From the NCBI RefSeq assembly GCF_014203855.1, contig NZ_JACHJV010000003.1:1-64000 (forward strand): 64,000 bases of DNA. Reading direction: 5' to 3'. Each line of letters begins with the position of its first letter. The first letter of the stretch is position 1. The notes beneath the pieces are model-generated. The model was not told the origin of the DNA and did not search any database. It worked only from the letters and a program-made list of their open reading frames with translations. The DNA is from Kitasatospora kifunensis (lineage in GTDB: Bacteria > Actinomycetota > Actinomycetes > Streptomycetales > Streptomycetaceae). Below, one piece after another: positions 26,231 through 35,194 of the stretch. Position numbers and translations under genes: made by a program.

Positions 26231-26475
26231 GTGGAGCACGGTGTTCTCCGGCGACGGACAAGGACCGCACTGCGTGTTGCCGTGATCGGCCGCGGTCACC
26301 TCGGCATCCCGCACGCGGCGGCGATGGCCGAACTCGGCCACGAGGTCATCGGCATGGACGTCGACCAGGCCAAGACCGCCCGGCTCAACCCCGGTGGATA
26401 CCGCCTCCACGAGAGGGACCTGCCCGAGCCGCTGGCCCGCCACACCGCCGGCGGGCACCTGCGGCACGGCTTGTT
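26231..26475 (+). pseudogene. N-terminal fragment of a UDP-glucose/GDP-mannose dehydrogenase
   Basis: From about 26270 the frame reads RVAVIGRGHLGIPHAAAMAE, LGHEVIGMDVDQAKTARLNP, then LHERDLPEPLARH. This is the Rossmann start of nucleotide-sugar dehydrogenases, with GxGxxG seen as GRGHLG. After about 26470 the similarity ends, so roughly 350 residues including the active-site Cys are missing. Confidence 0.6.
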
Positions 26476-26557
26476 TCGACCGCAGGCCCCGGTAGGGGCG
26501 GGGCCTGCGCGGCGGGGCCGCCGCGCCTCCAAGCCCCGACCGTACGAAATCAGTTCC

Positions 26558-26962
26558 TCAGCACTGAGGGATGTTGGGGTCGCGGTTCACCGAATGGGCG
26601 TTGTCGTCCACGTAGCCCGCGAAGACGTAACCGGGCAGAGGGGCGTCTCCCCATCCGTACCCGCGGTTCTCATCGCTGACCTTGTACCAGGTGTCCCCGA
26701 GGTTGTCGATGCTCTGCCCGACCGTCCAGCACTGAGCCATGACCGACCACCCCGGGAGGAGGTCAGTGGTCAAGTCCCCCTGGTCCGGGATCACCTTGCC
26801 ACTGGCGGTGCTCGGGCCGTTGTAGATGCCGACCCAGTGGCTCGTGGTCAGTTGAACAGCGTCGGCCGCAGACGCGCCTCCCGCCGCCAACCCCACCCCC
26901 GCGGTGGTCAGTGCGACCACCGCCGCGAGCGAGGCGGCTCGGCGTCCCAGCTTGAGCTTCAT
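26558..26962 (-). CDS. Small secreted SH3-like protein
   Basis: 134 residues from ATG 26962, with AAGGAGG upstream. Signal peptide MKLKLGRRAASLAAVVALTT, then GGASAAD. The mature part has short beta-strands and Trp-rich turns (TTSHWVGIYNGPSTASGKVI, VMAQCWTVGQSIDN, DTWYKVSDENRGYGWGDAP, GYVFAGYVDD) resembling bacterial SH3-like domains. Two Cys could form a disulfide. A similar layout is seen at 62664-63080. Divergent from the PucR-like regulator at 27153, which probably controls it. Role in the cell wall or outside is inferred only. Confidence 0.75.
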   Translation of the reverse strand: MKLKLGRRAASLAAVVALTTAGVGLAAGGASAADAVQLTTSHWVGIYNGPSTASGKVIPDQGDLTTDLLPGWSVMAQCWTVGQSIDNLGDTWYKVSDENRGYGWGDAPLPGYVFAGYVDDNAHSVNRDPNIPQC

Positions 26963-27152
26963 CTCTTCCTCCTTGGTTGGGCAACGATCCGGTGAGAGGA
27001 CGTTATGGGGGCCGCGGGCCACGCGAAGGACCGGTCTGCACGACGAAGGGCTCCTTCCGGTGCCGGACCGCACAGCGAAACCCGTTGTCCACCCCTCGCG
27101 ACCTGGATACCCTCTGGCGAACGGGTTCGCCGCTGTCTCTTGGGGGAGTGAC

Positions 27153-28646
27153 ATGCGCAATGGTCTGCCGCGTACGGGCCCGGGGACGGTCGGGCGGGCC
27201 CGACGCGCCGATGATGTGCTGGAGATGCAACGGGCCGCTCGTAAGGGCGGCACCGCGCCGCTGCTGCACTGGCTGGCCACCCGCACCGGCGCTGTCGTCC
27301 TGCTGGTGACCAGCTCCGGCATGGCGCTCTCCCCGCCCCGGGTACGCCTTGGGGACGCCGAGCGCGATCTCGTAGTGCGCGGGGCACGGGAGGTCAGTGT
27401 GCGGGGGCTGGGATCCGTGGCCATCGACCAGGGCGGGCTCACGTGCGTCGTCCTTCCCGTCGACGGCCGGCCAGGCGCTCTTCAGGCACCGTTACTCGCC
27501 GCCGTACGACCTGGTCCGACGCCACCCGATCTGCCGCAGTTACTCGCGGACGCCAGTGCCGCGCTGAGCCTGTGCTGGCAGTTGGAGCGCGTCCGGCGCC
27601 AGCAGCACCGGCTGCGGATCGCCGACGCCCGAACCCGGCAAGCCGTTCTGCAGCTGCTGATGAACGGTCAGGTGAGCGCAGCACGGCAGGTCGCGGGGGC
27701 ACTGCGACCAGTGCTGCCCGAGGTGGTACGGGTCTACGTCGTCCAGGGACCGGCCGCAGCGCGCGCCACGGTGGCGGACGCACTGGCCGCGGCGGCCGAA
27801 GACACCTGGGCCATGCCGTGCCCCGTGTACGCCGGGCACACGCTGCTGCTCGCGCCCGCCGGCACCGACGTCCGCCCGGACAGCGCCACGGCGCAAGGCT
27901 GCTGGACCGGAGTGAGCGATGCCGTACCCCTGCACGACACCGCCACCGGCTACGCCCAGGCCATCCACGCCCTCGCCACCGCCCGGCACAGCAACGAACG
28001 CTACGCCTCGTTCACTGACCAACCCGATCTGGCACTCACGATCGGACCCGCGGCGGCAGCCTGGGCCAAGGCCTTCCTCGCACCGCTGCGCGCCCACCGA
28101 GCCAAGCGCCCGCAGGACCCGGACGGGACGGAACTCCTGGCCACTGCGACGTCCTGGCTCAACTCCTCCTCCCGCGCGACGGCCCACCTGAAGATCCACC
28201 GCAACACGCTCACCGCGCGCCTGACCCTCATCCAGACGCTGCTGGGCCTCGACCTGAACCGGCTCCCCGACCAGGCCGCGCTCGCCCTGGCGCTGAGCAC
28301 CGCCGCCGCCGGCCTTCCCACCCGTACACGCGAAACCGAAGAACCGGTACCCCATCTGGACGAACTCCTGGCGCTGCCCGGTGTCCTGGCCTGGGCACAA
28401 CCGCAGTTCCACCACCTGTGGAACCCCGACGTCCCGCCCCGTATCGCACAGACGCTCACCACCTGGCTCCACCTGGACGCCCGCATCGCCCCAACGGCCA
28501 CCGCACTGTCCATGTCGCCATCCGCGGTACGCAAGCGCCTGCCCCGGGCCGAAGCCCTGCTCCAACGCCCCCTGCTGCAACCTTCCCGCGCCGTGTACGA
28601 CCAATGGCTGGCACAGCGCGCCCTCGACCTGGCTGAGGGCCCGTAA
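27153..28646 (+). CDS. PucR-like helix-turn-helix regulator
   Basis: 497 residues from ATG 27153, with TGGGGGAG upstream. The N-terminal ~130 residues (LHWLATRTGAVVLLVTSSGM, GLGSVAIDQGGLTCVVLPVD) look like a GAF-type sensor. The centre has a PucR/CdaR-like domain. A C-terminal HTH follows at about 345-375 (RATAHLKIHRNTLTARLTLI, QTLLGLDLNRLPDQAALALA), and a second HTH-like unit near the end (PTATALSMSPSAVRKRLPRA). Regulators of this kind usually respond to a metabolite. Faces the secreted SH3-like gene with a 190-bp gap. Intact. Confidence 0.8.
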   Translation: MRNGLPRTGPGTVGRARRADDVLEMQRAARKGGTAPLLHWLATRTGAVVLLVTSSGMALSPPRVRLGDAERDLVVRGAREVSVRGLGSVAIDQGGLTCVVLPVDGRPGALQAPLLAAVRPGPTPPDLPQLLADASAALSLCWQLERVRRQQHRLRIADARTRQAVLQLLMNGQVSAARQVAGALRPVLPEVVRVYVVQGPAAARATVADALAAAAEDTWAMPCPVYAGHTLLLAPAGTDVRPDSATAQGCWTGVSDAVPLHDTATGYAQAIHALATARHSNERYASFTDQPDLALTIGPAAAAWAKAFLAPLRAHRAKRPQDPDGTELLATATSWLNSSSRATAHLKIHRNTLTARLTLIQTLLGLDLNRLPDQAALALALSTAAAGLPTRTRETEEPVPHLDELLALPGVLAWAQPQFHHLWNPDVPPRIAQTLTTWLHLDARIAPTATALSMSPSAVRKRLPRAEALLQRPLLQPSRAVYDQWLAQRALDLAEGP

Positions 28647-29086
28647 GCCCGCCGGACAGACCCCCCACTGCGAGGAAGACGCCCACAAAGGGCCCCGGGC
28701 CCTTGGACACCCACAGACCGGGCTCCCCCTGGACCCCCACAAGCAGTTGCTCCTCACCCGGGGCACCGGCACCCCGGTGGCACAGACCAGCACACAACGG
28801 GCGGCGAACCGCAAAACCGACCCGGCCCACGCCTGCGAACAGGCCGCCACCGGCCAACCCGACCAGCCGAACCAGCCGAACCAGACCGAGCTCAAGGAAC
28901 GCGGCCCGGCCCCGCGCTTCCACCAGGCACCGGGCGCGGTCAAGAACCGGCACAGCAGCACTCAGCCCAGGGCAAACGCCCTCCACCTGCGGACCGGTCC
29001 GCGAAGGGCCGGGCGCGCCCGCTCCCCGGCGGCAGGCGCGCCCGACGTGGGACCATCAGGGTCCCCGGTGTCGCTGCGGTGGAGCG
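28647..29086. other. Non-coding stretch with a palindrome
   Basis: No supported gene. Palindrome AAGGGCCC-C-GGGCCCTT at 28688-28704, 41 bp after the PucR-like stop, could end transcription. Short repeats of CCAGCCGAA near 28862-28885. Confidence 0.45.
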
Positions 29087-29446
29087 TCAGTTGGAGAGGG
29101 AGCCGTAGCCGCTCTTGCCCCAGACCTGGATGTAGTAGTGCTGGCCGTACAGGCCGCAGATGGTGCCGGACTCCCCCGGGTCGAGGGCGCTGATGTTGCC
29201 GCCCCCGACCGTGACGTGGGTGTCGTTGTCGACGACGCGGTAGCCGCCCCAGTTCCAGCCGTTGTGCTCGTTGGCGTAGAAGTCGAGGCAGTGCGTGTTG
29301 GTGTTGGAGGCGATGGTGGGGCTCGGCACGTTGTCGCCCTGGGTGAACACTGACTGGCCGTTGGCGTAGGCCGCGCCCCCGCCCATCGTCGCCGCAGCCA
29401 GGGCTGCTGTTGCCGCAACCGCCGTACCCAGAACCTTCCTACGCAT
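29087..29446 (-). CDS. Small secreted protein of unknown function
   Basis: 119 residues from ATG 29446. Signal peptide MRRKVLGTAVAATAALAAAT, then AYANG. Mature core: HCLDFYANEHNGWNWGGYRV, VDNDTHVTVGGGNISALDPG and CGLYGQHYYIQVWGKSGYGS, with two Cys. No family recognised. Weak ribosome site (AAGGAGAAGACCAAC, GGAG about 10 bases before ATG). The divergent HTH-membrane protein at 29671 may be its regulator or receptor. A broken second copy of its middle region lies at 63264-63376, so it belongs to a family repeated in this replicon. Confidence 0.7.
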   Translation of the reverse strand: MRRKVLGTAVAATAALAAATMGGGAAYANGQSVFTQGDNVPSPTIASNTNTHCLDFYANEHNGWNWGGYRVVDNDTHVTVGGGNISALDPGESGTICGLYGQHYYIQVWGKSGYGSLSN

Positions 29447-29578
29447 GTTGGTCTTCTCCTTCGTGAGGTCGGCCGACGCAGCCCCGTTCACTTCCCGGGG
29501 CGTCGGCAGCGGCGAGGAGCGCCGCCGACGCAGAGCCTTGCGATTCCGTCGAACCCCCACCAGAGCACCGCTCGGTCA

Positions 29579-29591
29579 TGTGACAATCACA
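29579..29591. promoter_or_regulatory. TGTGA-CAA-TCACA inverted repeat
   Basis: Perfect 5-3-5 palindrome between the divergent genes at 29446 and 29671. Arms match CRP-family half sites but the spacer is three, not six, so CRP binding is not claimed. Confidence 0.3.
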
Positions 29592-29625
29592 CACGCCGCA
29601 GCCGTGTGAGCTGCAGTTTGGGACC

Positions 29626-29648
29626 GCGTTACACGCAATCGGTAACGC
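29626..29648. promoter_or_regulatory. Candidate operator of the membrane HTH gene
   Basis: GCGTTAC-N9-GTAACGC, perfect 7-bp arms, ending 22 bp before the TTG start at 29671. Good position for autoregulation. Confidence 0.5.
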
Positions 29649-29670
29649 ACCGATCCGGGGGGATCTCGTC

Positions 29671-31111
29671 TTGCCGTACTGGACCGCGCTGCCCGAGGGG
29701 CTCAACCCCGCGCACCGGCAGCTCGTGGAGGAACTGCGCGCGCTCAAGGACGAGCACCAGCTGACGCTGAAACAGATCGAGCGCCTCACCCACTACAGCC
29801 ACGCCTCCTGGCAGCGCTGGCTCAACGGCCTACGCCCCCGTCACCCGCGAAGCGCTGGAGAGCCTGATCACCGCGCTGGGCATCGACGGCACCGGGCTGC
29901 TGGACCTGCTCGACCGCATCGACACCGACCAGCCACCCGTGCCCGGCCCGCGGCTGGCTCCTGAAGCGGTGACCTCAGAGACGGCGCCGGTGCAGCCGCC
30001 CACAGCGGCCGCGGATCCCGGGGACGGCGAGGAGCAGGCGCAGCCGGACGCAGTCGCGGCCGACGGCGAGCGGCGGCCGTTCCCCTCGGACGTGGCACCG
30101 GTGAGCGATGCGCAGTCGGCAGGCCGGGCGGTGGGCACCGGTGACAAGAGGCCGCCCTCTGTGTCAGCACGGGTCTCGCGTCGCCCGGGCCGGCTGCGGC
30201 GGCCCGGGCCGGCACTGGTGTTCGGTGTGCTGCTCGGCATCGGCTCCACGGCAGGCCTGCTCGAACTGCCGAGCCATGCCACCGCGAAGACCGCGAGCAC
30301 GCCCTGCAGCTGGTTCCGGCCCGGATCCGACCTGCCCCTCGTACCTTCGTCGCAAGCGAGCTGGTCCAGCCGGGTCCTGGTCCCGCCGAACCAGCCGACC
30401 GTCCCGATGCCGCCCCTGCCGGACAGCCCCTCCGCGGTCCCATCGCAGCCGAGTCCGGCCGCCGCCGCGCAGGACCGGGCCGGACCGGCAACAGCGCCGA
30501 CGTGGGTGGCCCGGACGGCCTCCGACCGGCAGACCACCACCACGACCCCCGGTGCCGTCCTGGCGGTGCGCTCCCCCGTCACGGCCGGGGACGCGCTGAT
30601 CGTCACGATGTTCCTGACCGACACCTGTCCCGGCAGAGTGGCCGTCACCGACTCCCAGAGCGACCAGTTCCAGGACGTCGGGGACGTCACCGGCATCGCG
30701 CGCGAGCGGGTGCTCGTCCTGGCCGCTTTCGACGTCCGTCCCCTGGCGGCCTCGGACTCGATCACCCTCTCCTACCCGGACGCCGGCACCTACACGGTCG
30801 CGGTCGACGAGTTCCGGGGCATCCACGAGATCCGGGCCGGAATCCAGCGCTTCGGTGAGGTTGCCGCCGGCGTACTCGCCGGCAGCAACCTCACCACCAC
30901 CTGCGAACCCGGTGACCTTGGAGTCGATGCCGCCGGCAGCAGGACCTACACCGCGGTCTACTTCAACGCCCCCTGGCACGAGCTTCCAGTCGTCCCGCCC
31001 GCCCCCTACAACCTGACCACCGGGTGGGACACCACAACAACCACCGGACCTTGCTTGGCATCCGGCACCGCGCACTCCAACGACGTCGACGTATCCGTCC
31101 TCCTCCACTGA
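29671..31111 (+). pseudogene. Membrane-anchored HTH regulator with extracytoplasmic domain, one frameshift
   Basis: Start TTG 29671 after GGGGGGAT. N-terminal XRE-like HTH (LVEELRALKDEHQLTLKQIE, RLTHYSHASWQRWLNGL), then one shift near 29835 into TREALESLITALGIDGTGLL. An acidic linker (about 29990-30190) leads to a single membrane helix near 30215-30275 (PALVFGVLLGIGSTAGLLEL). A long Pro/Thr-rich stalk and a beta-sandwich domain follow (AGDALIVTMFLTDTCPGRVA, VTDSQSDQFQDV, DAGTYTVAVDEFRG), stop 31109-31111. Only one shift spoils about 480 codons, so a sequencing error is quite possible. The layout is DNA-binding inside and sensor outside. Confidence 0.65.
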
Positions 31112-31466
31112 CCGACGACACGACCGCCTCGCACCACCCCGTGCCCGGAAGGCGCACCAGGAGCGACAAGCGGTTGCCACGGCACGGCCGCCTGCACCAG
31201 CCCGATCAGGTACAGGTGTCGCCGCCGAAGACCGGGCAGGCCGCGGTGGATGCGCCGGGTATCGCAACACCGGTAGCGAGACCGGTGATCTCAGACAGGC
31301 AGGCGCAGCGTCGGCCGGGGCCGCCCTGTCCGTCCTGTCCGTCCTGCGAGGGGGCCGGCAGGACGAGGCGAACCCGTCGGCGGGTTCCCGCGCACCCCAA
31401 CGGTGTTCAAGACCGAGGCCGGCGACACCCGTCGGTCGGCGCCTTTCGTGAACCGCTGTCGCCGCG
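31112..31466. other. Non-coding stretch
   Basis: Between the membrane regulator and the tRNA gene. Open frames have no ribosome site or recognisable content; nothing assigned. Confidence 0.4.
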
Positions 31467-31551
31467 CGCAGAGTGCGCGGATCGAACGCGCGTGGGTGTG
31501 ACCCCGACGACGGCTCAGCAAGCCGCTGCCTTACCACTCGGCCAACTCTCC
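31467..31551 (-). tRNA. tRNA-Ser (anticodon GCU)
   Basis: Class II tRNA, 85 nt without CCA. Acceptor strand GGAGAGT; D arm GCC-GAGTGGTAA-GGC; anticodon stem with loop TTGCTGA (anticodon GCT); long variable arm (about 31490-31511); T arm GCGCG-TTCGATC-CGCGC; acceptor 3' strand ACTCTGC plus discriminator G. The acceptor stem has a G-G mismatch at pair 2-71, and the anticodon stem has one G-U pair, so charging may be reduced or the gene may be degrading. Isolated tRNAs in accessory DNA are also common integration sites, but no repeated 3' end was found here. Confidence 0.75.
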
Positions 31552-31850
31552 CGGCGCTGCCGGACGGGGACCGTTTCCCCGGGGCGGCCCGGCCGACAGC
31601 CGGTCAACGCGCTACGAGGACGTCTCGTAGGTCTGGGAACTCGAGGAACGCTGACACGAGAAGGGGGTGAAGGCGTTCACGGTCGCGTTCCTTCCTGGTC
31701 GTGCGGCGCGATGCGCCCCACTGCGCCGCACAAGCGCCGGGCGCCACAACCGCTTTACGGGCCGGCCGCTCTCGGGTCGGAAGTTCGCCGCGCAGCGGCT
31801 GGACCCACCACTGCGCGCCAAAGAACCCGCGAAGGCCGACTGACCACTGC

Positions 31851-31877
31851 AGCCTCCTAGCCCGCCGGCGGGAGGCT
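31851..31877 (+). terminator. Hairpin followed by a T-rich tract
   Basis: AGCCTCC pairs with GGAGGCT around an inner CCCGCC/GGCGGG, followed by TCTTCCTTC. Looks like an intrinsic terminator on the plus strand. Confidence 0.5.
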
Positions 31878-31918
31878 TCTTCCTTCATCGGAGGCCGCCA
31901 CGCGAGTCGGGCCGGGCC

Positions 31919-31936
31919 GGCTCCCGCGTGGGAGCC
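31919..31936 (-). terminator. Hairpin downstream of the secreted protein gene
   Basis: GGCTCCC-GCGT-GGGAGCC, extended by GGGCC/GGCCC arms, about 75 bp after the minus-strand stop at 32012. Confidence 0.55.
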
Positions 31937-32011
31937 AGCCCGGCCCGTCGGGCAGTCGTGTCCATTCCCTCGGTCAGGCAAGGCAGTTGTGCGGTGCGGC
32001 GCTACGCCATC

Positions 32012-32524
32012 TCAGCTGACAATGGCACCCGCTCGCACGGGTTCAGTGCCAGCGAAAGAGTTGCCGTAGTCCGTGGGGTTGGCGTAGACGTTGTTGGTTG
32101 TTGGGTCGGCGCCCCCGTCGAGGGTGTAACCGCTCATGCGGCTCTGCAGCTTCCAGCCGGCGTTGGTCTTGATCTCGTACCAGCGCTGGTACCAGTTGGT
32201 GCCGTCCTTCGCGCTGTTGCACGGCTCGGTGTAGACAGACGTGTCGTACGAGGTCAGGCACCAGCCGGTGTTGGCGTTGACCTCGTTCCAGCTTCCGTCG
32301 CTGTTCTGGATGTCGTACCAGACATGCGCCATGGGAATCTTCGACGTGTCCGCGTACGTCGTGATGTCGTGGCCGCCGCTGATGTCGGACAGGTAGCCGA
32401 CGTAGTAGTTCATCGACCAAGTAACCGTGCCGTCGGCATGGGCGCTGCCCGCGGTGGCGGCGAGCAACATGGGAACTGCTGCCGCCGCGACGCCTGTGCG
32501 CTTGGCCATGCGCTTGATGTTCAA
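32012..32524 (-). CDS. Small secreted protein
   Basis: 170 residues from TTG 32524, which has GGGGGA four bases upstream; ATG 32509 is the alternative. Signal peptide (MAKRTGVAAAAVPMLLAATA, then SAHAD). Mature part rich in Tyr/Trp/Asn with strands such as MNYYVGYLSDISGGHDITTY, VWYDIQNSDGSWNEVNANTG and WYQRWYEIKTNAGWKLQSRM, and two Cys. No named family; style is like bacterial SH3-like or lectin-type secreted proteins. Stands alone, with a hairpin terminator behind it. Confidence 0.7.
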   Translation of the reverse strand: MNIKRMAKRTGVAAAAVPMLLAATAGSAHADGTVTWSMNYYVGYLSDISGGHDITTYADTSKIPMAHVWYDIQNSDGSWNEVNANTGWCLTSYDTSVYTEPCNSAKDGTNWYQRWYEIKTNAGWKLQSRMSGYTLDGGADPTTNNVYANPTDYGNSFAGTEPVRAGAIVS

Positions 32525-32629
32525 GATATCCCCCTGGCCAGGTAAATGGTGTGCAAATCGCAGTGATCATCCTGGCCGGTTCCTAGGGATCACGTCAAGT
32601 GTGCTGATCTTCCGTCAAGTCACCTTTTG

Positions 32630-32705
32630 ACGCGGTCCACCAGGACGATCTGCCCAGCCTCCATGTCCTAGCCGTCGGCATCGAACGCGATCGTCCCGCC
32701 GCTGT
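32630..32705 (+). pseudogene. Possible ISL3-type transposase scrap
   Basis: Reads DDLPSLHVLAVGIERDRPA, similar to the '..LH.FA.GIERD..AV' region near the end of ISL3-family transposases. Only about 25 codons, so weak. Confidence 0.25.
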
Positions 32706-33077
32706 CTGCGGGCCACCGAAGCGTGGCCCTACACACCCCGGTTCGCCGCAGGTCCCCTGCCGGAGCCGGCCGCGTTCGTGGCGCCGAGGGTCGGCACGCC
32801 GCTGCCCGCCCGCCCGACCCATCTCAGTCCGTTCGGGAAGGTCTTCACCTGCGCGGACTCGGCACCGTGGCGCACACCCCTCGGCCCGTGCCACAACGAG
32901 AAGCACTTGGGTCACAGCGGTGTCCCGACCGCGACGCCCCGCGCAGATCGATCGAAGGAGTGCCCGGATTGTCCGTAGCCATGGACCGCCTGACTCCATG
33001 TCGCGTTCCCCGTTGACTGCTGTCGGTCCGAAGACAGGCACCATGGGTGGTAGTACCCGGGATTGGGCTGCCACACC

Positions 33078-33176
33078 ACCGACGCCGTAGTTCCGCTGGA
33101 GAGCGTGGTTCGACAGGCCAGAGCGCGCGTCGCGGCGGATCGCCGCGTACAGATCGATGTTGGACTTCGGCAGCAC
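33078..33176 (-). pseudogene. Possible IS21-type transposase N-terminal scrap
   Basis: Reads LPKSNIDLYAAIRRDARSGL, SNHALQRNYGVG, like the HTH start of IS21-type IstA proteins (LYxxIRRDxRxGxSxRxLxRxxxV). Surrounding 32525-33350 shows no intact gene and appears to be transposon debris. Confidence 0.35.
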
Positions 33177-33352
33177 CCGGGCCAGCAGGTGGCTGGCGGC
33201 GGCGACTTGGGCGAGTAGACCCCGGCGGCAGTGACCATCACCGGCCAACAGCAGGCCGGGCGTGTCGACCACCGCGTGCCGCTTCGGCCGCTATCTTGAG
33301 CCATCGCGATGAGGACGGGGCCGACCTGAGACAATGCATGTGGACGGTGTCC

Positions 33353-33847
33353 TCAACGCGGAGGGTTGGAGACCTTTCCAGCTGCGGAATTTGTGTCGCC
33401 CGGCGTGTCGCCCGCTCCGAACGGCCAGCCAGATGATGCCTCGACTGTCACTGCGACGCAATGGTGTCGGAGCCGGGAGGCTACGAGTTCCATCTCGACG
33501 AACGTGCCCACGAGGCCGGTCGTCTTCAACTCGTCTGTCGTAGCCCGTGCTTGTGCCAGTGACAGGCCGTGCACCTCTCGAAGGGCACGAAGCACGGGCA
33601 CTGCACTTGCCTCGGGCTCTATCAGCCGGAGCCGGGCGGGTCCGTGTTCCGCCAAGAGGGCCTGGCGGATCTCCTCCGGAGTCGCGTCGCCGAAGTCCTG
33701 CTCGCACCAGGCGACGGGGCAGGACTGGCAGTCCCCCTCGGTTCCCCACCACAGGCGTCCGCGTTCGATGGACTGACCGGTGTCGAGTATCAGCACACCG
33801 CCGCAGGCCTCGCATCGTGTTGTGGTCTTCACGCCCTGGCTTATCAC
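33353..33847 (-). CDS. Hypothetical protein with Cys-rich start and L7/L12-like tail
   Basis: 164 residues from GTG 33847, which has GAGGAG five bases upstream; ATG 33862 is the alternative. Two Cys pairs (RCEACGGVL, CQSCPVAWC) suggest a small zinc site. The C-terminal part VLRALREVHGLSLAQARATT resembles the C-terminal domain of ribosomal protein L7/L12, a fold reused in many actinomycete proteins. No membrane segment. Function unknown; no operon partner. Confidence 0.6.
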   Translation of the reverse strand: MISQGVKTTTRCEACGGVLILDTGQSIERGRLWWGTEGDCQSCPVAWCEQDFGDATPEEIRQALLAEHGPARLRLIEPEASAVPVLRALREVHGLSLAQARATTDELKTTGLVGTFVEMELVASRLRHHCVAVTVEASSGWPFGAGDTPGDTNSAAGKVSNPPR

Positions 33848-34202
33848 CGTGCTCCTCATCATCGGACCTTGCCGCGGATACTGCCGCAACAGCCTCCCTT
33901 GGTCGACCGCGTATCCTCGCCGACCTCCCGGGTCGGCTGCCGGAACAGCTGCGGTCGCGATACCGGCGCATCAGCTTCTCAGCACGGGCCACGTAGCCGT
34001 CCAGGGTCCAGGGCGTGAAGCAGCACCTCACTCAGCTCACCGCCGCCCGGGGCGGCCTCGCTGCTGCTGGCCTGTGTGATCGCCTCGGCGGCCTGCACCA
34101 GGACCCGGGCATGAATTTCGGCGGGCCGGCAGGCGCCCCCGTACCCGCGACACACGCGTGCCCCGGTTCCCGCCCGAAGCACGAAGGCGCACGGTCGACG
34201 GC

Positions 34203-34901
34203 TCAGGTGGGCTGCTCGCAGAGCAGCCGAAACGCGCGGGCGTCGGAGGCCAGTTGATCGAGTCCGAGCGGAGACTCGGGGCCGCCGGTGCTCTCCTCGA
34301 ACGAGACCACCATGCTTCGGTCAGCCCACACGCACTCCCCACCCGGCTCCTGCGACATCCCTGGGGTCGAGTCGACGGGCTGTACCGTGCAGGCCATTGC
34401 ACCGCCGCGCGGTCCGGCGTCCACGCGGCGCGTGGTGCGCAGCCGGGCGTCGGTTGCGCTCTCCCGCTTGAGATCTTCGTCGAGCAATGCGGACGGACTG
34501 AGTGTGGCGCTCACGTAGGCCACCACCATCACCGTGCCGTCGGCGGGGGTGCCGTAGGTGGAGACGTGAGCATGGGGCGTGGGGACCGTCGGGGCGTCCG
34601 CTCGTGCCTGAAGTCCCTTGAACTGCTGGGGTGTCACGTAGCGGTAGGCACCGTAGCCGAGGACGTGCTCGACGGCGAAGCCCGCGCCCGTCAGCAGTGC
34701 CACCGCCACTATCGTGGCACCGCCGGCGAGCAGCCGCCGGCGGCGACGCCTCCCGGCGTCCTCGCCCGGCGGCTGCGGCCAGGAGTACACCCGCCAGACC
34801 GCCTCAGGGTCCGCCTCCACCGGGGTGGTCGGGGGAACAACCGCGTTACCAGGCGGGTCCGCGAGGCCGCCGGGGGTGTTCGGTTCGGTGCTGACCGTCA
34901 T
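34203..34901 (-). CDS. Single-pass membrane protein of unknown function
   Basis: 232 residues from ATG 34901, chosen because codon bias starts there (ATG 35003 lies in frame but the added part is not GC3-rich). A short cytoplasmic part with a WRVYSWPQPPGED segment and an RRRRRR stretch leads to one membrane helix (LLAGGATIVAVALLTGAGFA, about 85-105). An outside domain follows with a Cys-containing C-terminal half (ACTVQPVDSTPG, GGECVWADRSMVVSFEEST). This layout is common among Streptomyces membrane proteins of unknown role. Confidence 0.6.
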   Translation of the reverse strand: MTVSTEPNTPGGLADPPGNAVVPPTTPVEADPEAVWRVYSWPQPPGEDAGRRRRRRLLAGGATIVAVALLTGAGFAVEHVLGYGAYRYVTPQQFKGLQARADAPTVPTPHAHVSTYGTPADGTVMVVAYVSATLSPSALLDEDLKRESATDARLRTTRRVDAGPRGGAMACTVQPVDSTPGMSQEPGGECVWADRSMVVSFEESTGGPESPLGLDQLASDARAFRLLCEQPT

Positions 34902-35194
34902 ACAGGTGTCGGCAGCGTTGGACACCCCCGTCACGCTCTGCGGTATGTCCTGCGCCGACACTTGCCGCCTCCACTGTTCGCCTTGCTCTGCAAAGGGAGA
35001 CATCGCAGCAGGTCAGCACCACACCCCGCAAGATCACTGCCGCATATCCGACCCTCCGTCCGATTTCTGCCGACGCGATCGTTACAGAGCAGACGACGGA
35101 ACCCGAGTGGTGCAGCCGGGCCAGCTGGTGCCGGCAGACGAGCCCTGGTCGGTATAGGCAATGATGGCCGCGCCGGACCCCATCGACGGCTGCC

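Noticed and set aside
29579..29591. CRP-type binding site
   Set aside because: Half sites match, but the spacer is three bases instead of six.
31112..31466. Small gene upstream of the tRNA
   Set aside because: Open frames exist on both strands, but none has a start site, codon bias and homology together.
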